Source: Parerythrobacter lacustris (GTDB lineage: Bacteria; Pseudomonadota; Alphaproteobacteria; Sphingomonadales; Sphingomonadaceae). From it: DNA of 64,000 nt. Of the stretch, positions 12,139 through 20,442 are shown in pieces. The stretch's first letter is position 1, and every line of letters starts with the position of its first letter. The position numbers and the translations under genes were made by a program. A model generated the notes under the pieces. The model did not search any database. It was given only the letters and a program-made list of their open reading frames with translations, and was not told the origin of the DNA. The stretch is from the NCBI RefSeq assembly GCF_024626475.1, contig NZ_JANKHH010000001.1, positions 248,001 through 312,000 on the forward strand, read 5' to 3'.

Positions 12139-12876
12139 ATGATCCTGCTGCGCGAGCCCGGCCTGCTGTTCCTCAAGCCGCACAAGGTGGCCGGAACGTC
12201 GTTCGAGATCGCGCTGTCGGCCTTCGCCGGGCCGGACGACATCATTTCGCCCCTCGGGCTGCGCGGGCGCGAGGACGAGGCCACGCGCAAGGCGCTGGGC
12301 TTCGCCGGGCCGCGCAACTATCGCTGGCCGTTCCACCGCCTGCCCTACCTGCCGCAGGGCGAATGGCGCATCGCGCGCCGCCAGCGCCAGTGGCCGGGGC
12401 GCTTTCGCAGCCATCTTTCGGCGCAGCTCGCACGCGAGCGGCTGGGTGAGGCACTATGGCAGCGTGTGACCAAGGTCTCGATCGTCCGCAACCCCTACGA
12501 GACTGCGGTCTCGACCTATTACTGGCAGCGGCGCGAGGGCGAGAGCTTCGCCGACTTCTGGCGGCGCAATGCCGGGCGGATCGGGCGCAACAACCACAGC
12601 TACCTGATCGGCGGCGACGATGTGATCGACCTCTACCTGCGCTACGAAGCGATGGGCGAAGGGATCGCCGAGCTCGAACGGCGCTGGCCGCAGCTTGCCG
12701 GGCTGGGCGGCACCTTCGCTTCGCTGACCGCCAAGGCGGGCTTCCGACCGCGCGATCGGTCGGTCGCGTCGCATTTCGCCGACGCCCCTGAAGTCGCCGC
12801 GCTGGTCGAACGCGAATGTCGCTTCGAACTCGACCGGTTCGGCTATTCGCTTGATTGCGCTACGGGTCGGCCATGA
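12139..12876 (+). CDS. Sulfotransferase family protein
   Basis: 245 residues. HKVAGTSFE at residues 15-23 is the 5'-phosphosulfate binding loop for PAPS, and VSIVRNPYETAVSTYY near residue 115 is the 3'-phosphate motif with the conserved Arg and Ser. The size and the short N-terminus fit the carbohydrate-type sulfotransferases (Sulfotransfer_2-like). The enzyme would move sulfate from PAPS to a sugar or other hydroxyl group. It begins one base after the toxin stop and overlaps the next gene by four bases (ATGA), so it is probably cotranscribed with both. Confidence 0.75.
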   Translation: MILLREPGLLFLKPHKVAGTSFEIALSAFAGPDDIISPLGLRGREDEATRKALGFAGPRNYRWPFHRLPYLPQGEWRIARRQRQWPGRFRSHLSAQLARERLGEALWQRVTKVSIVRNPYETAVSTYYWQRREGESFADFWRRNAGRIGRNNHSYLIGGDDVIDLYLRYEAMGEGIAELERRWPQLAGLGGTFASLTAKAGFRPRDRSVASHFADAPEVAALVERECRFELDRFGYSLDCATGRP

Positions 12877-13757
12877 CGCTCGATCCGCCGACCCCCGAAA
12901 ACCTTGCCCGGCTCGGTCTTCGGTTCGAGACTTTCGAGATGCACAGCGGATTGCGCAAGGGCGAAGCAGCCCTGCGCTTTCCCCATGCGGCGACCGGCAG
13001 CGCCATCGAGCCTGCCGACTGGCTGGCGGCGAAGCACGCTGAGGGCGCGATGCATGAGCCCGGCCTCGTCGCGTGGCTCTTTGCACTCGGCAGCGCGCTG
13101 GGCAACGCGCCGGTACGCCTGTTCGATATCGGCGCGGCCTATGGCTATTTCTCGGCCCTCGCCACGCTCGCCTTTGCCGATATCGACATCGTTGCGGTCG
13201 AACCCGATCCGGCGCTGGCTGGCTATGTCGCGAGCGTGCTGCGCGCCAATCGGCTGGCCCGCGCGCGGGTCGAGAACGTGCTGCTGTCGGATGTGGCGGG
13301 CAGCGCCGAACTCGACCGCCGCAATTTTCACTACCTCCCCGCAGGCACGGCAGTCAGCCCCGGCTACGCCCGGCACAAGATCGAAATGCGCACCCTGCTC
13401 GATATCCTCGGCGAGCCTGACGCGCGGCGCGATATCCTCAAGATCGACACCGAAGGCTGGCAGGCGCGCTTCCTCCCGCCCGCTACCCCCGCGCTGATCG
13501 CGCGCGAGGCGGTGCTGCTGCTCGAATGCGACCGGGCGGACAAGCTCGCCCCGCATGGCGGCACCAATGCGCAGCTGGTCGCGCCCTTTGTCGCGGCGGG
13601 ATACGATCTGCTGTGGTGCGACCATCGCGATCCGGCGTTCCGGGTGGAGCATCTGCCCGCCCTCGGCCCCGGGCACGAGCGCAATGCGCTCGCCGTCCTG
13701 CTGCCACCGGGCTTGCATCCTGGCACGATCTCGTCGAATCTCGTGCGAGACGAATGA
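12873..13757 (+). CDS. FkbM family methyltransferase
   Basis: 294 residues. The SAM-binding glycine loop is LFDIGAAYGYFSALA (about residues 83-97), the acidic residue that holds the ribose is in VAVEPDP (about 109), and DILKIDTEGWQ is the typical FkbM motif IDxEG. FkbM enzymes O-methylate sugars and polyketides. The start overlaps the sulfotransferase stop (ATGA). Together the two suggest tailoring of a surface glycan or a small metabolite, although no glycosyltransferase is nearby. Confidence 0.82.
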   Translation: MTLDPPTPENLARLGLRFETFEMHSGLRKGEAALRFPHAATGSAIEPADWLAAKHAEGAMHEPGLVAWLFALGSALGNAPVRLFDIGAAYGYFSALATLAFADIDIVAVEPDPALAGYVASVLRANRLARARVENVLLSDVAGSAELDRRNFHYLPAGTAVSPGYARHKIEMRTLLDILGEPDARRDILKIDTEGWQARFLPPATPALIAREAVLLLECDRADKLAPHGGTNAQLVAPFVAAGYDLLWCDHRDPAFRVEHLPALGPGHERNALAVLLPPGLHPGTISSNLVRDE

Positions 13758-13776
13758 ACGAAGAGCAGGGATCACC

Positions 13777-14565
13777 ATGAGCTGGGAAGACCAATTCGCC
13801 GAGGATGCCGACCGGCGCGAGGGCGAGGCGAGCGGCAGGTCGCGCACGCTCACCGTCGGCTGGACGGTGCGGTTCCCGCAAGGCGGAGATGCGATCTGGG
13901 CCGCGCCCAAGGCCTTTTCCCGCACCGATCCCAAGCCCGCCTCGGCCAAGTCGGTCCAGGTCTGCCCGGCGGCGATCGATTTCGACCGCCGGCATTTCGT
14001 GATCCCCTGCCCGATCGACATCACCCTGTCGTTCCAGCGCCAGCCGAACGGCCAGTTGCAGATGGTCGATGCCGATGGCGAGAAGTCGGGCATGCGGCCG
14101 CAGGGGCGCGCGAACATGATGATGCTCCACCCGCAAAGCGAGTGGCGCCATCCCGAGCGCCCGATCATCCAGATCGTCGCCCCCTATGTCTTCGTGGCGG
14201 ACGAACCATGCTACATCGTCCAGACTCCGCCTTATCTCGACTGGCTGCCCGAGCCGCGCCCCGGCCTGCAGATGGGCGGCCGTTTCCCGGTCCATATCTG
14301 GCCGCGCCCCTTGAGCTGGGGTTTCGAATGGCACGATTTGTCGAAGCCGCTCAAGCTGAAGCGCGGCGAGCCATGGTTCTACGTCCGCTTCGAAACCGAG
14401 AACCCGGCGGCGCATGTCCGGCTGGTCGAACAGGAGCGCACGCCCGAGCTGGAGAAGTATCTCGATTCGATCATCGACGTGTCGAACTACGTCAACAAGA
14501 CCTACAGCCTGTTCGGCGAAGCGCGCCGGATCAGGCCGGACAGGTTGCTCAAGCCGAAGGGGTAA
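13777..14565 (+). CDS. Conserved hypothetical protein, possibly DUF6065-like
   Basis: 262 residues from the ATG at 13777, 19 bases after the methyltransferase; GAAGAGCAGGG supplies a ribosome site. There is no signal peptide or membrane segment. It is rich in Trp, Pro and aromatic residues, with notable segments PYVFVADEPCYIVQTPP and FPVHIWPRPLSWGFEWHDLS, which suggest an all-beta fold. I associate this type of sequence loosely with DUF6065 but cannot verify that. Its role is unknown; its position implies that it works with the sulfotransferase and methyltransferase. It converges on the desaturase with a 6-base gap. Confidence 0.7.
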   Translation: MSWEDQFAEDADRREGEASGRSRTLTVGWTVRFPQGGDAIWAAPKAFSRTDPKPASAKSVQVCPAAIDFDRRHFVIPCPIDITLSFQRQPNGQLQMVDADGEKSGMRPQGRANMMMLHPQSEWRHPERPIIQIVAPYVFVADEPCYIVQTPPYLDWLPEPRPGLQMGGRFPVHIWPRPLSWGFEWHDLSKPLKLKRGEPWFYVRFETENPAAHVRLVEQERTPELEKYLDSIIDVSNYVNKTYSLFGEARRIRPDRLLKPKG

Positions 14566-14571
14566 CCGGCC

Positions 14572-15558
14572 TTATTGCGCAGGCCCCCGAGCAAGATCGG
14601 CCTGCTCCAGTCCGACCGCTTCAAGCGCTCGCGCGCTCACCGGGGTGAGACCGCTTCTTGCCGGGAGGTTGTCGGGGGTCTTGATATCCCACGCAAGGCC
14701 GAGCTTCTCGAGCAGTTGGACGAAGTTCCAACCCGGATCGATCTGGCCCATGTAGAGGCCATGCCGCGCCGAGGCGGGGAAGGCATGGTGGTTCGAATGC
14801 CAGCTCTCCCCCATGGTCGGGATCGCCAGCCACCAGACATTCGACGCCTGGATTGCGGCATTGTCGACCGACCAGTCGTCCGGCTCGCCGGTGTGCGCGA
14901 GATAGGAAATGCACCAGTGCATCGATACGCAGGCGGCGACACGGACGAACACGCCCCACACCACCCACGGCCAGCCGCCGAGCCAGAACAGCAAGGCTGC
15001 GAGTGGCAATTGGTGCAGCATCCATGTCCGCTGCAAGAAGCGATAGAAGGGATCGTCTGCGATGTCCGGCCCAGGGGCGAACTGTGGCGGGTTCTCGAGC
15101 ACGATCCTGAAATTGAGGTAATAGAATCCTTCGAGCAGGAAGGGTTTGCCGTGCCGCATGAACCAGTGACAGTCGGGCTGGCGTTGCGCCCAGTCGCGGG
15201 TGTCGTGAAGTCGCACGGTCCAGATTGGCCCACCCATGCCAACCAGTGTCCCGGCATAGACCAGCACTCGCTCGAGCCATTTAGGACAGTCGAAGCTGCG
15301 GTGGATCAGGCGTCGGTGGAACCCGACCGAATGACCCATGCAGAGGGTAATTGCCGACAGCGATAGGAATACGATCACTGCGCTCCAGCTGAAGAAAAGC
15401 GGGCCAAGCACGATCGCACCCGAGAACATCGCCGTGTTCCAGAGCGAGCGCGGCCAGTCCCACACGACATGCCCATCAGCCGCGTTTGCTGTCTCCAGGC
15501 CGGACAGCGAATTGACCCGGAATGCCCCGCTGGCTGCTTCACCCGAAGTGGCGCTCAT
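14572..15558 (-). CDS. Acyl-lipid/acyl-CoA desaturase-like integral membrane di-iron enzyme
   Basis: 328 residues with four or so hydrophobic segments (about 45-70, 100-115, 185-225). His box 1 is GHSVGFH (H76, H81) and His box 3 is WHSNHH. Box 2 is unusual: where delta-9 desaturases have HRxHH, this protein has RLHDTRDWAQRQPDCH around residue 118. The fold and the two outer boxes support a fatty acid desaturase, but the changed middle box may mean another regiochemistry or an oxygenase role. The ATG overlaps the stop of the ArsR gene upstream (ATGA), so the regulator and the enzyme form one operon. Confidence 0.78.
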   Translation of the reverse strand: MSATSGEAASGAFRVNSLSGLETANAADGHVVWDWPRSLWNTAMFSGAIVLGPLFFSWSAVIVFLSLSAITLCMGHSVGFHRRLIHRSFDCPKWLERVLVYAGTLVGMGGPIWTVRLHDTRDWAQRQPDCHWFMRHGKPFLLEGFYYLNFRIVLENPPQFAPGPDIADDPFYRFLQRTWMLHQLPLAALLFWLGGWPWVVWGVFVRVAACVSMHWCISYLAHTGEPDDWSVDNAAIQASNVWWLAIPTMGESWHSNHHAFPASARHGLYMGQIDPGWNFVQLLEKLGLAWDIKTPDNLPARSGLTPVSARALEAVGLEQADLARGPAQ

Positions 15559-15872
15559 GCCGCGTCTCCCTCTCCCTCGCGCGCCAGCTTGCGTTCGGTC
15601 GCGAGGGCGCGGGCCTCGGGGCAGAAGGGGGTGAGGAAGGCATAGAGATTGTTGGCCAGCTTGTCGGCGGCGATCGAGTAGATCACTTCCTGCCCGCGCT
15701 TCTGGCGGTGGAGCAGCCCGGCTTCGTGCAAGACCGCGATGTGCTTCGAGATCGAGGGCATCGCCATGTCGAACTTCGACGCGATCTCCCCCACGGTCAT
15801 CGGCCCGCCCGCCAAGTGGTTCAGAATGCGCCTGCGCGGCGTCGATGCGAGAGCCTTGAACGCCTTTTCCAT
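15555..15872 (-). CDS. ArsR/SmtB-family winged-helix regulator
   Basis: 105 residues from MEKAFKALASTPRRRILNHL. The winged helix is complete: VGEIASKFDMAMPSISKHIAVLHEAGLL is the recognition region and RGQEVIYSI the wing. The metal motif ELCVC of ArsR/CadC is absent and there is only one cysteine (FCPEA), so the signal is probably not a thiol-bound metal; this looks like the SdpR/desaturase-regulator branch. It probably represses its own operon by binding the dyad at 15879-15894, which also contains its ribosome site. Confidence 0.85.
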   Translation of the reverse strand: MEKAFKALASTPRRRILNHLAGGPMTVGEIASKFDMAMPSISKHIAVLHEAGLLHRQKRGQEVIYSIAADKLANNLYAFLTPFCPEARALATERKLAREGEGDAA

Positions 15873-15878
15873 AGATAG

Positions 15879-15894
15879 TTTCCTAATTAGGAAA
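15879..15894 (-). promoter_or_regulatory. 16-base palindromic operator TTTCCTAATTAGGAAA
   Basis: A perfect 16-base palindrome ends seven bases before the ArsR start codon. ArsR-family dimers bind 12-2-12-type or shorter AT-rich dyads at their own promoters, so this is the likely autoregulatory operator for the regulator-desaturase operon. The AGGA on the transcribed strand is the only Shine-Dalgarno candidate and lies within the dyad. Confidence 0.65.
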
Positions 15895-15982
15895 GTTTCT
15901 ATGTGCAAGCCCGAATGTCCCTGCGCACAGTGCTCGTCGTAACCGAAGTTCCACTGCTTCCTCCAACATCCCTCAATGATTT

Positions 15983-16052
15983 GTCATCCCCGCGAAGGCG
16001 GGGATCCACGGCGGGCGCTGTCCTATGGATTCCCGCTTTCGCGGGAATGACA
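15983..16052. repeat. Intergenic palindromic repeat, REP-like, copy 1
   Basis: Two head-to-head units lie between the ArsR gene and the SDR gene: GTCATCCCCGCGAAGGCGGGG at the left and TCCCGCTTTCGCGGGAATGAC at the right, each a small GC-rich hairpin. The same units recur at 27014-27137. Such mobile palindromes are widespread in proteobacterial intergenic DNA. The rest of the 15895-16131 gap shows nothing else. Confidence 0.75.
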
Positions 16053-16131
16053 GTGGAGGAGAGACCGCAAGAGGGTGCGAGCGCCTGTTTGAAGGCGAGA
16101 TCCTCGTGTGCGATTTTGGCCGACTGCGGAA

Positions 16132-17097
16132 TCAGCCGGAGAACGCCACCCCCGTAAGCTCCTCCGACCTCGTCCACAGCGCCTGCGCCAGCGCTGCGTC
16201 GCACACATGCGGGTGGACTCCGCCATGGGGGACCTCGGGGCCGGCGGGCGCGGCGATATTGCAGTTCTCGCAATAGACCCCGCCCATGCCATCGAGCAGC
16301 GGCGAGACGGCGCACCATACGCTGGTCGAGGCGCCTTCCTCGACCGACTTGAAGCCGGCGTTGACGTTGCCTTCGTCGTCGTACCAGCCCATCGCGCGCT
16401 GCTCTTCCATCGTCAGATGCCGCTGGAGCGGGGTGGCGATGCCGCCGGGATGGACCGAAAAGGCGCGGATGCCGTGCGGATCGCCCAGGGCGTCGAGCTG
16501 GAGCGCGAACAGCGCATTGGCGCTCTTGGCCGCGCCATAGGCGGGCCATTTTTCGTATTCGCGCCGTTCCCAGTTGGGATCGTCGAGGTCGAGCCCGTTG
16601 AGCCGGTGCCCGATCGAGGAGAGGCACACCACCCGCGTGCCCGGACCCGCCGCCCTGAGCAGCGGCCACAGCCGCGCGGTGAGCTGGAAATGGCCGAGAT
16701 GGTTGGTCGCGAACTGCATCTCGTATCCGCGCGCGTCGCGCATCAGCGGGCTGGCCATGATTGCGGCGTTGTTGACCAAGATGTCGAGCCGCTCGATCCG
16801 CTCTGCAACCGTTGCGGCGAAGGCGTCAATCGAGGCCGGTTCGGACAGATCGAGCGGCAGGATCGCGATATCGCCGGCCATCCCGTCCAGCACTGCATGC
16901 GCCTGCTCGGGCCGCCGCGCGCCGACGATCACGCTCGCCCCGGCGCTGGCGAGCGCGCGCACGGTCTCGGTCCCGATCCCGGAGTAACCGCCGGTGACGA
17001 GCACGGTCTTGCCCGTGAGGTCGACGCCGTCGACCACCTCCATCGCGGTCGAGCGATAGCCGAAAGGCGATTCGATGGGCTGCTGCGGCGAGGTCAT
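16132..17097 (-). CDS. Short-chain dehydrogenase/reductase (SDR)
   Basis: 321 residues, starting at the ATG 17097. It has the NAD(P) motif TGGYSGIGTET (about residue 35), the NNAAIM motif and the catalytic YGAAK, with the active-site Ser in CLSSIGHR. The extra C-terminal region and the wide spacing resemble the retinol/WW-domain-oxidoreductase-like SDRs. The C-terminus includes CENCN, a possible metal or redox site. The substrate is unknown. It is divergent from the nitronate monooxygenase gene with 105 bases between the starts. Confidence 0.88.
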   Translation of the reverse strand: MTSPQQPIESPFGYRSTAMEVVDGVDLTGKTVLVTGGYSGIGTETVRALASAGASVIVGARRPEQAHAVLDGMAGDIAILPLDLSEPASIDAFAATVAERIERLDILVNNAAIMASPLMRDARGYEMQFATNHLGHFQLTARLWPLLRAAGPGTRVVCLSSIGHRLNGLDLDDPNWERREYEKWPAYGAAKSANALFALQLDALGDPHGIRAFSVHPGGIATPLQRHLTMEEQRAMGWYDDEGNVNAGFKSVEEGASTSVWCAVSPLLDGMGGVYCENCNIAAPAGPEVPHGGVHPHVCDAALAQALWTRSEELTGVAFSG

Positions 17098-17202
17098 GGG
17101 CAAACTCCTGCTTGTGCGCGGGTCTCTCTTCGGTAAGGCTAGTCCCGAAATGCAACCGGCCCAAACGGAAAAGTGGCCGGGCAAACCGGGAGGAAAGACG
17201 CG

Positions 17203-18177
17203 ATGAAAACCGCCATCACCGAAATGTTCGGCATCGAGCACCCGATCATCCAGGGCGGGATGCACTATGTCGGTTTCGCTGAAATGGCAGCGGCAGTGTC
17301 CAACGCGGGCGGGCTGGGGATCATTACCGGGCTGACGCTGGGCACGCCGGAGAAGCTGGCGAACGAGATCGCGCGCTGCAAGGATATGACCGACAAGCCG
17401 TTCGGGGTGAACCTGACGTTCCTCCCCAGCCTGACCCCGCCCGACTATCCCGGCCTTGTCAAGGCGATCATCGACGGCGGGGTGAAGGTGGTCGAGACCG
17501 CCGGGCGCAACCCGGTGCAGGTGCTGCCCGCGCTGAAAGGGGCGGGGATCAAGGTGATCCACAAATGCACCAGCGTACGCCATTCGCTGAAGGCGCAGGA
17601 AATCGGCTGCGATGCGGTCTCGGTCGACGGCTTCGAGTGCGGCGGCCATCCGGGGGAGGACGATATCCCGAACTTCATCCTGCTGCCGCGCGCGGCGGAC
17701 GAACTGGAAATTCCCTTCGTCTCCAGCGGCGGGATGGCCGACGGGCGCAGCCTCGTCGCCAGCCTCGCCATGGGCGCGCAGGGGATGAACATGGGCACCC
17801 GCTTCATCGCGACCAAGGAAGCCCCGGTGCACGAGAATGTGAAGCAGGCGATCGTCGCCGCGAGCGAACTCGACACGCGGCTGGTGATGCGCCCGCTGCG
17901 CAATACCGAACGGGTGATGACCAACGATGCGGTGGAGGACCTGCTGCGGATCGAGAAGGAAAAAGGCGATAGCCTCAAGTTCGAGGACATCATCGAACAG
18001 GTCGCGGGCGTCTATCCCAAGATCATGAAAGAGGGCACGATGGATGCAGGGGCGTGGAGCTGCGGCATGGTCGCCGGTCTGATTTACGATATCCCGACCT
18101 GTCAGGAACTGATCGACCGGATCATGCGCGAGGCGGAGGAAATCCTTGCGCGGATGAACGCGATGACCGCCGCCTGA
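17203..18177 (+). CDS. Nitronate monooxygenase/NAD(P)H-dependent flavin oxidoreductase
   Basis: 324 residues; the ATG at 17203 has GGGAGGAAAG before it. The TIM-barrel 2-nitropropane dioxygenase family is shown by IIQGGMHYVGFAEMAAAVSNAGGLG at the N-terminus, KVIHKCTSV, the glycine-rich FMN-phosphate segment GGHPGE and SSGGMADGRSL, and GTRFIATKE. Class I enzymes oxidise alkyl nitronates such as propionate 3-nitronate, while related proteins are enoyl reductases; which applies cannot be told. Cytosolic, FMN-bound. Confidence 0.88.
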   Translation: MKTAITEMFGIEHPIIQGGMHYVGFAEMAAAVSNAGGLGIITGLTLGTPEKLANEIARCKDMTDKPFGVNLTFLPSLTPPDYPGLVKAIIDGGVKVVETAGRNPVQVLPALKGAGIKVIHKCTSVRHSLKAQEIGCDAVSVDGFECGGHPGEDDIPNFILLPRAADELEIPFVSSGGMADGRSLVASLAMGAQGMNMGTRFIATKEAPVHENVKQAIVAASELDTRLVMRPLRNTERVMTNDAVEDLLRIEKEKGDSLKFEDIIEQVAGVYPKIMKEGTMDAGAWSCGMVAGLIYDIPTCQELIDRIMREAEEILARMNAMTAA

Positions 18178-18262
18178 CGCGGTTTGCGCGCGATTGGCGC
18201 GAATCGCCGCTTTACGCTAACCCTGACGACGATGGGGGCATCACGGCAGGGGGAGTTCTGCC

Positions 18263-20029
18263 ATGGCCGATGAATTCGAGACTGGCGAGGAAGTCTACGC
18301 CGGTTACCCGACTGCGCATGTCTACACGATCGGCCGGGATACGAAGACCAGGAAGGTCACGCTGAAAACCGCCAAGCATCTGCTGTGGGGCGACTGGACC
18401 GAAGTCTCCGACTACGATTTCATCGGCAGCGGCGATGGCGACAAGCTCAAACCGCCGCTGGCCGCCGCAGAACATGCCGAAGTGCAAGCGAAAATCGCGG
18501 GTATGGTCCCGGTCCGGGTGCGCGGCGTGTCGGGCTACATGTATCCGCAAGACCTGCAGCGCGAACGACTGCTCGAAGTCGTTTTCGTCGATGTCGGGCA
18601 AGGGGACGGTGCGCTCCTGGTCACCCCCGATGATCGCAAATATGTGATCGATGCGGGCGAGGGCGACAATATGTATCGCTACCTGCGCTGGCGGTTCCGC
18701 AACTTCGAGAAGGCGCACACCGATTTCGACGGGCTGATCATCACCCACCCCGACATGGACCACTACGAAGGCTTCCGCCGCCTGTTCGAAGACGGTGCGG
18801 TGCACGCCAGTAATGTGTGGCACAACGGGATCGTCGAGCAGTTCGGGGTTTCGGCGGCGGGCGACCAGTCGTCAGCCACCGACCACTTGCTCGGCAAGCG
18901 CGAGACCGCCAATGGGCAAAGCTATATAGTCGATCTGGCGACCGACGATGCGAAGCTCGGCGCCTTGCTGGCCGACCCGAAGCGCTGGGTGAAGACCAGC
19001 ACCGGCAAGCCCAAGATGTACCCTGCCCTGCTCAACACGGCGCGCACAGGCCTCGATGCGGACGGGGCGCGGCGGTTCCCGAACATTGCCATGCTCTCGA
19101 CTGCGCATGGCGAGATTTCGGGCGGGCGCAGCTACCTCCCCGGTTTCGCTCCGGGCAATCTTACCGAATGCGTGATCGAAGTGGTCGGGCCGGCAGTGGA
19201 ACCGGCAGCGGACGGCACGCCGCGCCTGCGCACTTTCGGCGGGGAGCCGGCGGCAAAGACCACAGCGATGGACAGCGGCAAGACCAAGAACGGTCACTCG
19301 ATCCTGCTGCGCCTCACCTATCGCGACGTGACCCTGCTGTTCGGGGGCGATCTCAACAGCCCGGCCGAATGCTACCTGATGAGCCGGGCGGCGGGCGGGG
19401 ACTATATCGAGCCCGAAAAGCTGACCGCGCCGCAGCGTGCGGCGGTGCGGCAATCGGTGCGCGCCCGCTACGGGGCGGATGTGGCCAAGGCCTGCCACCA
19501 CGGCAGCGCGGATTTCACCGACCTGTTCCTCTCCGCGATCAACCCTGCGGCCACCGTGATCTCCAGCGGCGACGAGGAAAGCCATGCCCACCCGCGCTGC
19601 GACACGCTGGGCGCGGTCGGGCTGCACGGGCGCGGCGAGCGGCCGCTGATTTTTTCGACCGAGCTGTCGCGCAGCACTCTCGAGTTCACCAAGCGCGAAG
19701 ACACGCCGTGGTTTCAGGCCGCCAAATTGCGCGGGAAGCTCGCCGCGACGACCGATCCGGCGCAACGGGCGGAACTCGAAACCGAAATCGCCCGGCTCGA
19801 GGAAGAGGAAAAAAAGACCAATGTCACCGTCTACGGCTCGATCAACCTGCGTTCTGATGGGCGGAAGGTTGTACTTGCCTATATGCTCGAGAAGCCGTCA
19901 GACTCGCGGCGGTGGGACGTCTATCCGCTCGAAACCGACACGCTGACCGGCAAGCTGACCTATCTCGAGCGCGGCCGTGCAGAAGAGGCCGAAGAAGCGC
20001 GGCGCCGGGCTGCGGGCGGAGGCGGCTAG
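18263..20029 (+). CDS. Stand-alone ComEC-type metallo-beta-lactamase fold hydrolase
   Basis: 588 residues without signal peptide or membrane helices. The first 100 residues match nothing I know. The MBL core has VDVGQGDGALL (109-119), THPDMDHYEG (161-170, the metal motif HxDxDH in ComEC form), a GGDLNS metal ligand around 355 and ACHHGS around 410, the order found in the ComEC/Rec2 C-terminal nuclease domain. A charged coiled-coil-like stretch rich in EEEEKK (about 525-540) precedes a C-terminal beta segment. It probably hydrolyses a phosphodiester, DNA or RNA, but the substrate is unknown. It stands alone and overlaps the convergent gene's stop at CTAG. Confidence 0.75.
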   Translation: MADEFETGEEVYAGYPTAHVYTIGRDTKTRKVTLKTAKHLLWGDWTEVSDYDFIGSGDGDKLKPPLAAAEHAEVQAKIAGMVPVRVRGVSGYMYPQDLQRERLLEVVFVDVGQGDGALLVTPDDRKYVIDAGEGDNMYRYLRWRFRNFEKAHTDFDGLIITHPDMDHYEGFRRLFEDGAVHASNVWHNGIVEQFGVSAAGDQSSATDHLLGKRETANGQSYIVDLATDDAKLGALLADPKRWVKTSTGKPKMYPALLNTARTGLDADGARRFPNIAMLSTAHGEISGGRSYLPGFAPGNLTECVIEVVGPAVEPAADGTPRLRTFGGEPAAKTTAMDSGKTKNGHSILLRLTYRDVTLLFGGDLNSPAECYLMSRAAGGDYIEPEKLTAPQRAAVRQSVRARYGADVAKACHHGSADFTDLFLSAINPAATVISSGDEESHAHPRCDTLGAVGLHGRGERPLIFSTELSRSTLEFTKREDTPWFQAAKLRGKLAATTDPAQRAELETEIARLEEEEKKTNVTVYGSINLRSDGRKVVLAYMLEKPSDSRRWDVYPLETDTLTGKLTYLERGRAEEAEEARRRAAGGGG

Positions 20030-20439
20030 CTGTCGACCCGGCGATAGGGTACGAAGTCCCCGAGGAAGATGTTGCCGGTGTAAAACTGGTTGAAGCGGTC
20101 GATCGTGGTCACGATGTCCGTGCGGCAAAGCCTGCTCGCGCTGGTGCGGGTGACCAGTGTATCATCGTCGTCAATGTCGTCGGCATTGCGCGGGATGTTG
20201 ACCCACAGCGTACCACCGCTCTTGTAGACCAGCGCCGTCCCGTCGATGATCGTCAGATCGGTCGACGGGAAATTGCGGATGCAGGACTGCGGTTCGCCCG
20301 CCACGCGGCCATCGAGCATTTTCTCTAACTTGAGCTGCCCTTCGGTCTTGGCCGGCTCTCCGGTTTCCTCGGCCTGCAACGCAGGCGCGGCGAGCAGCAA
20401 TGCGGCACCGGCGGCGACCAATGTGGATGCGATCTTCAT
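20026..20439 (-). CDS. Hypothetical secreted protein, paralogue of the next gene
   Basis: 137 residues with a signal peptide (MKIASTLVAAGAALLLAAPALQA). The mature part has LDGRVAGEPQSCIRNF, IDGTALVYKSGGTLWVNIPRN and ASRLCR; the two cysteines probably form a disulfide. The upstream gene encodes a protein with the same layout (LAGRVAGEPVRCLRAG, IDSTALVFRDGRTLYVNRPRN, SSLCELD), so the two are tandem duplicates. The function is unknown. The stop shares CTAG with the convergent MBL gene. Confidence 0.8.
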   Translation of the reverse strand: MKIASTLVAAGAALLLAAPALQAEETGEPAKTEGQLKLEKMLDGRVAGEPQSCIRNFPSTDLTIIDGTALVYKSGGTLWVNIPRNADDIDDDDTLVTRTSASRLCRTDIVTTIDRFNQFYTGNIFLGDFVPYRRVDS

Positions 20440-20442
20440 GGC

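Noticed and set aside
16132-17832. An extended 566-codon form of the SDR gene.
   Set aside because: The first 240 codons run through the promoter gap and the opposite-strand nitronate monooxygenase; the SDR Rossmann motif begins just after the ATG at 17097.
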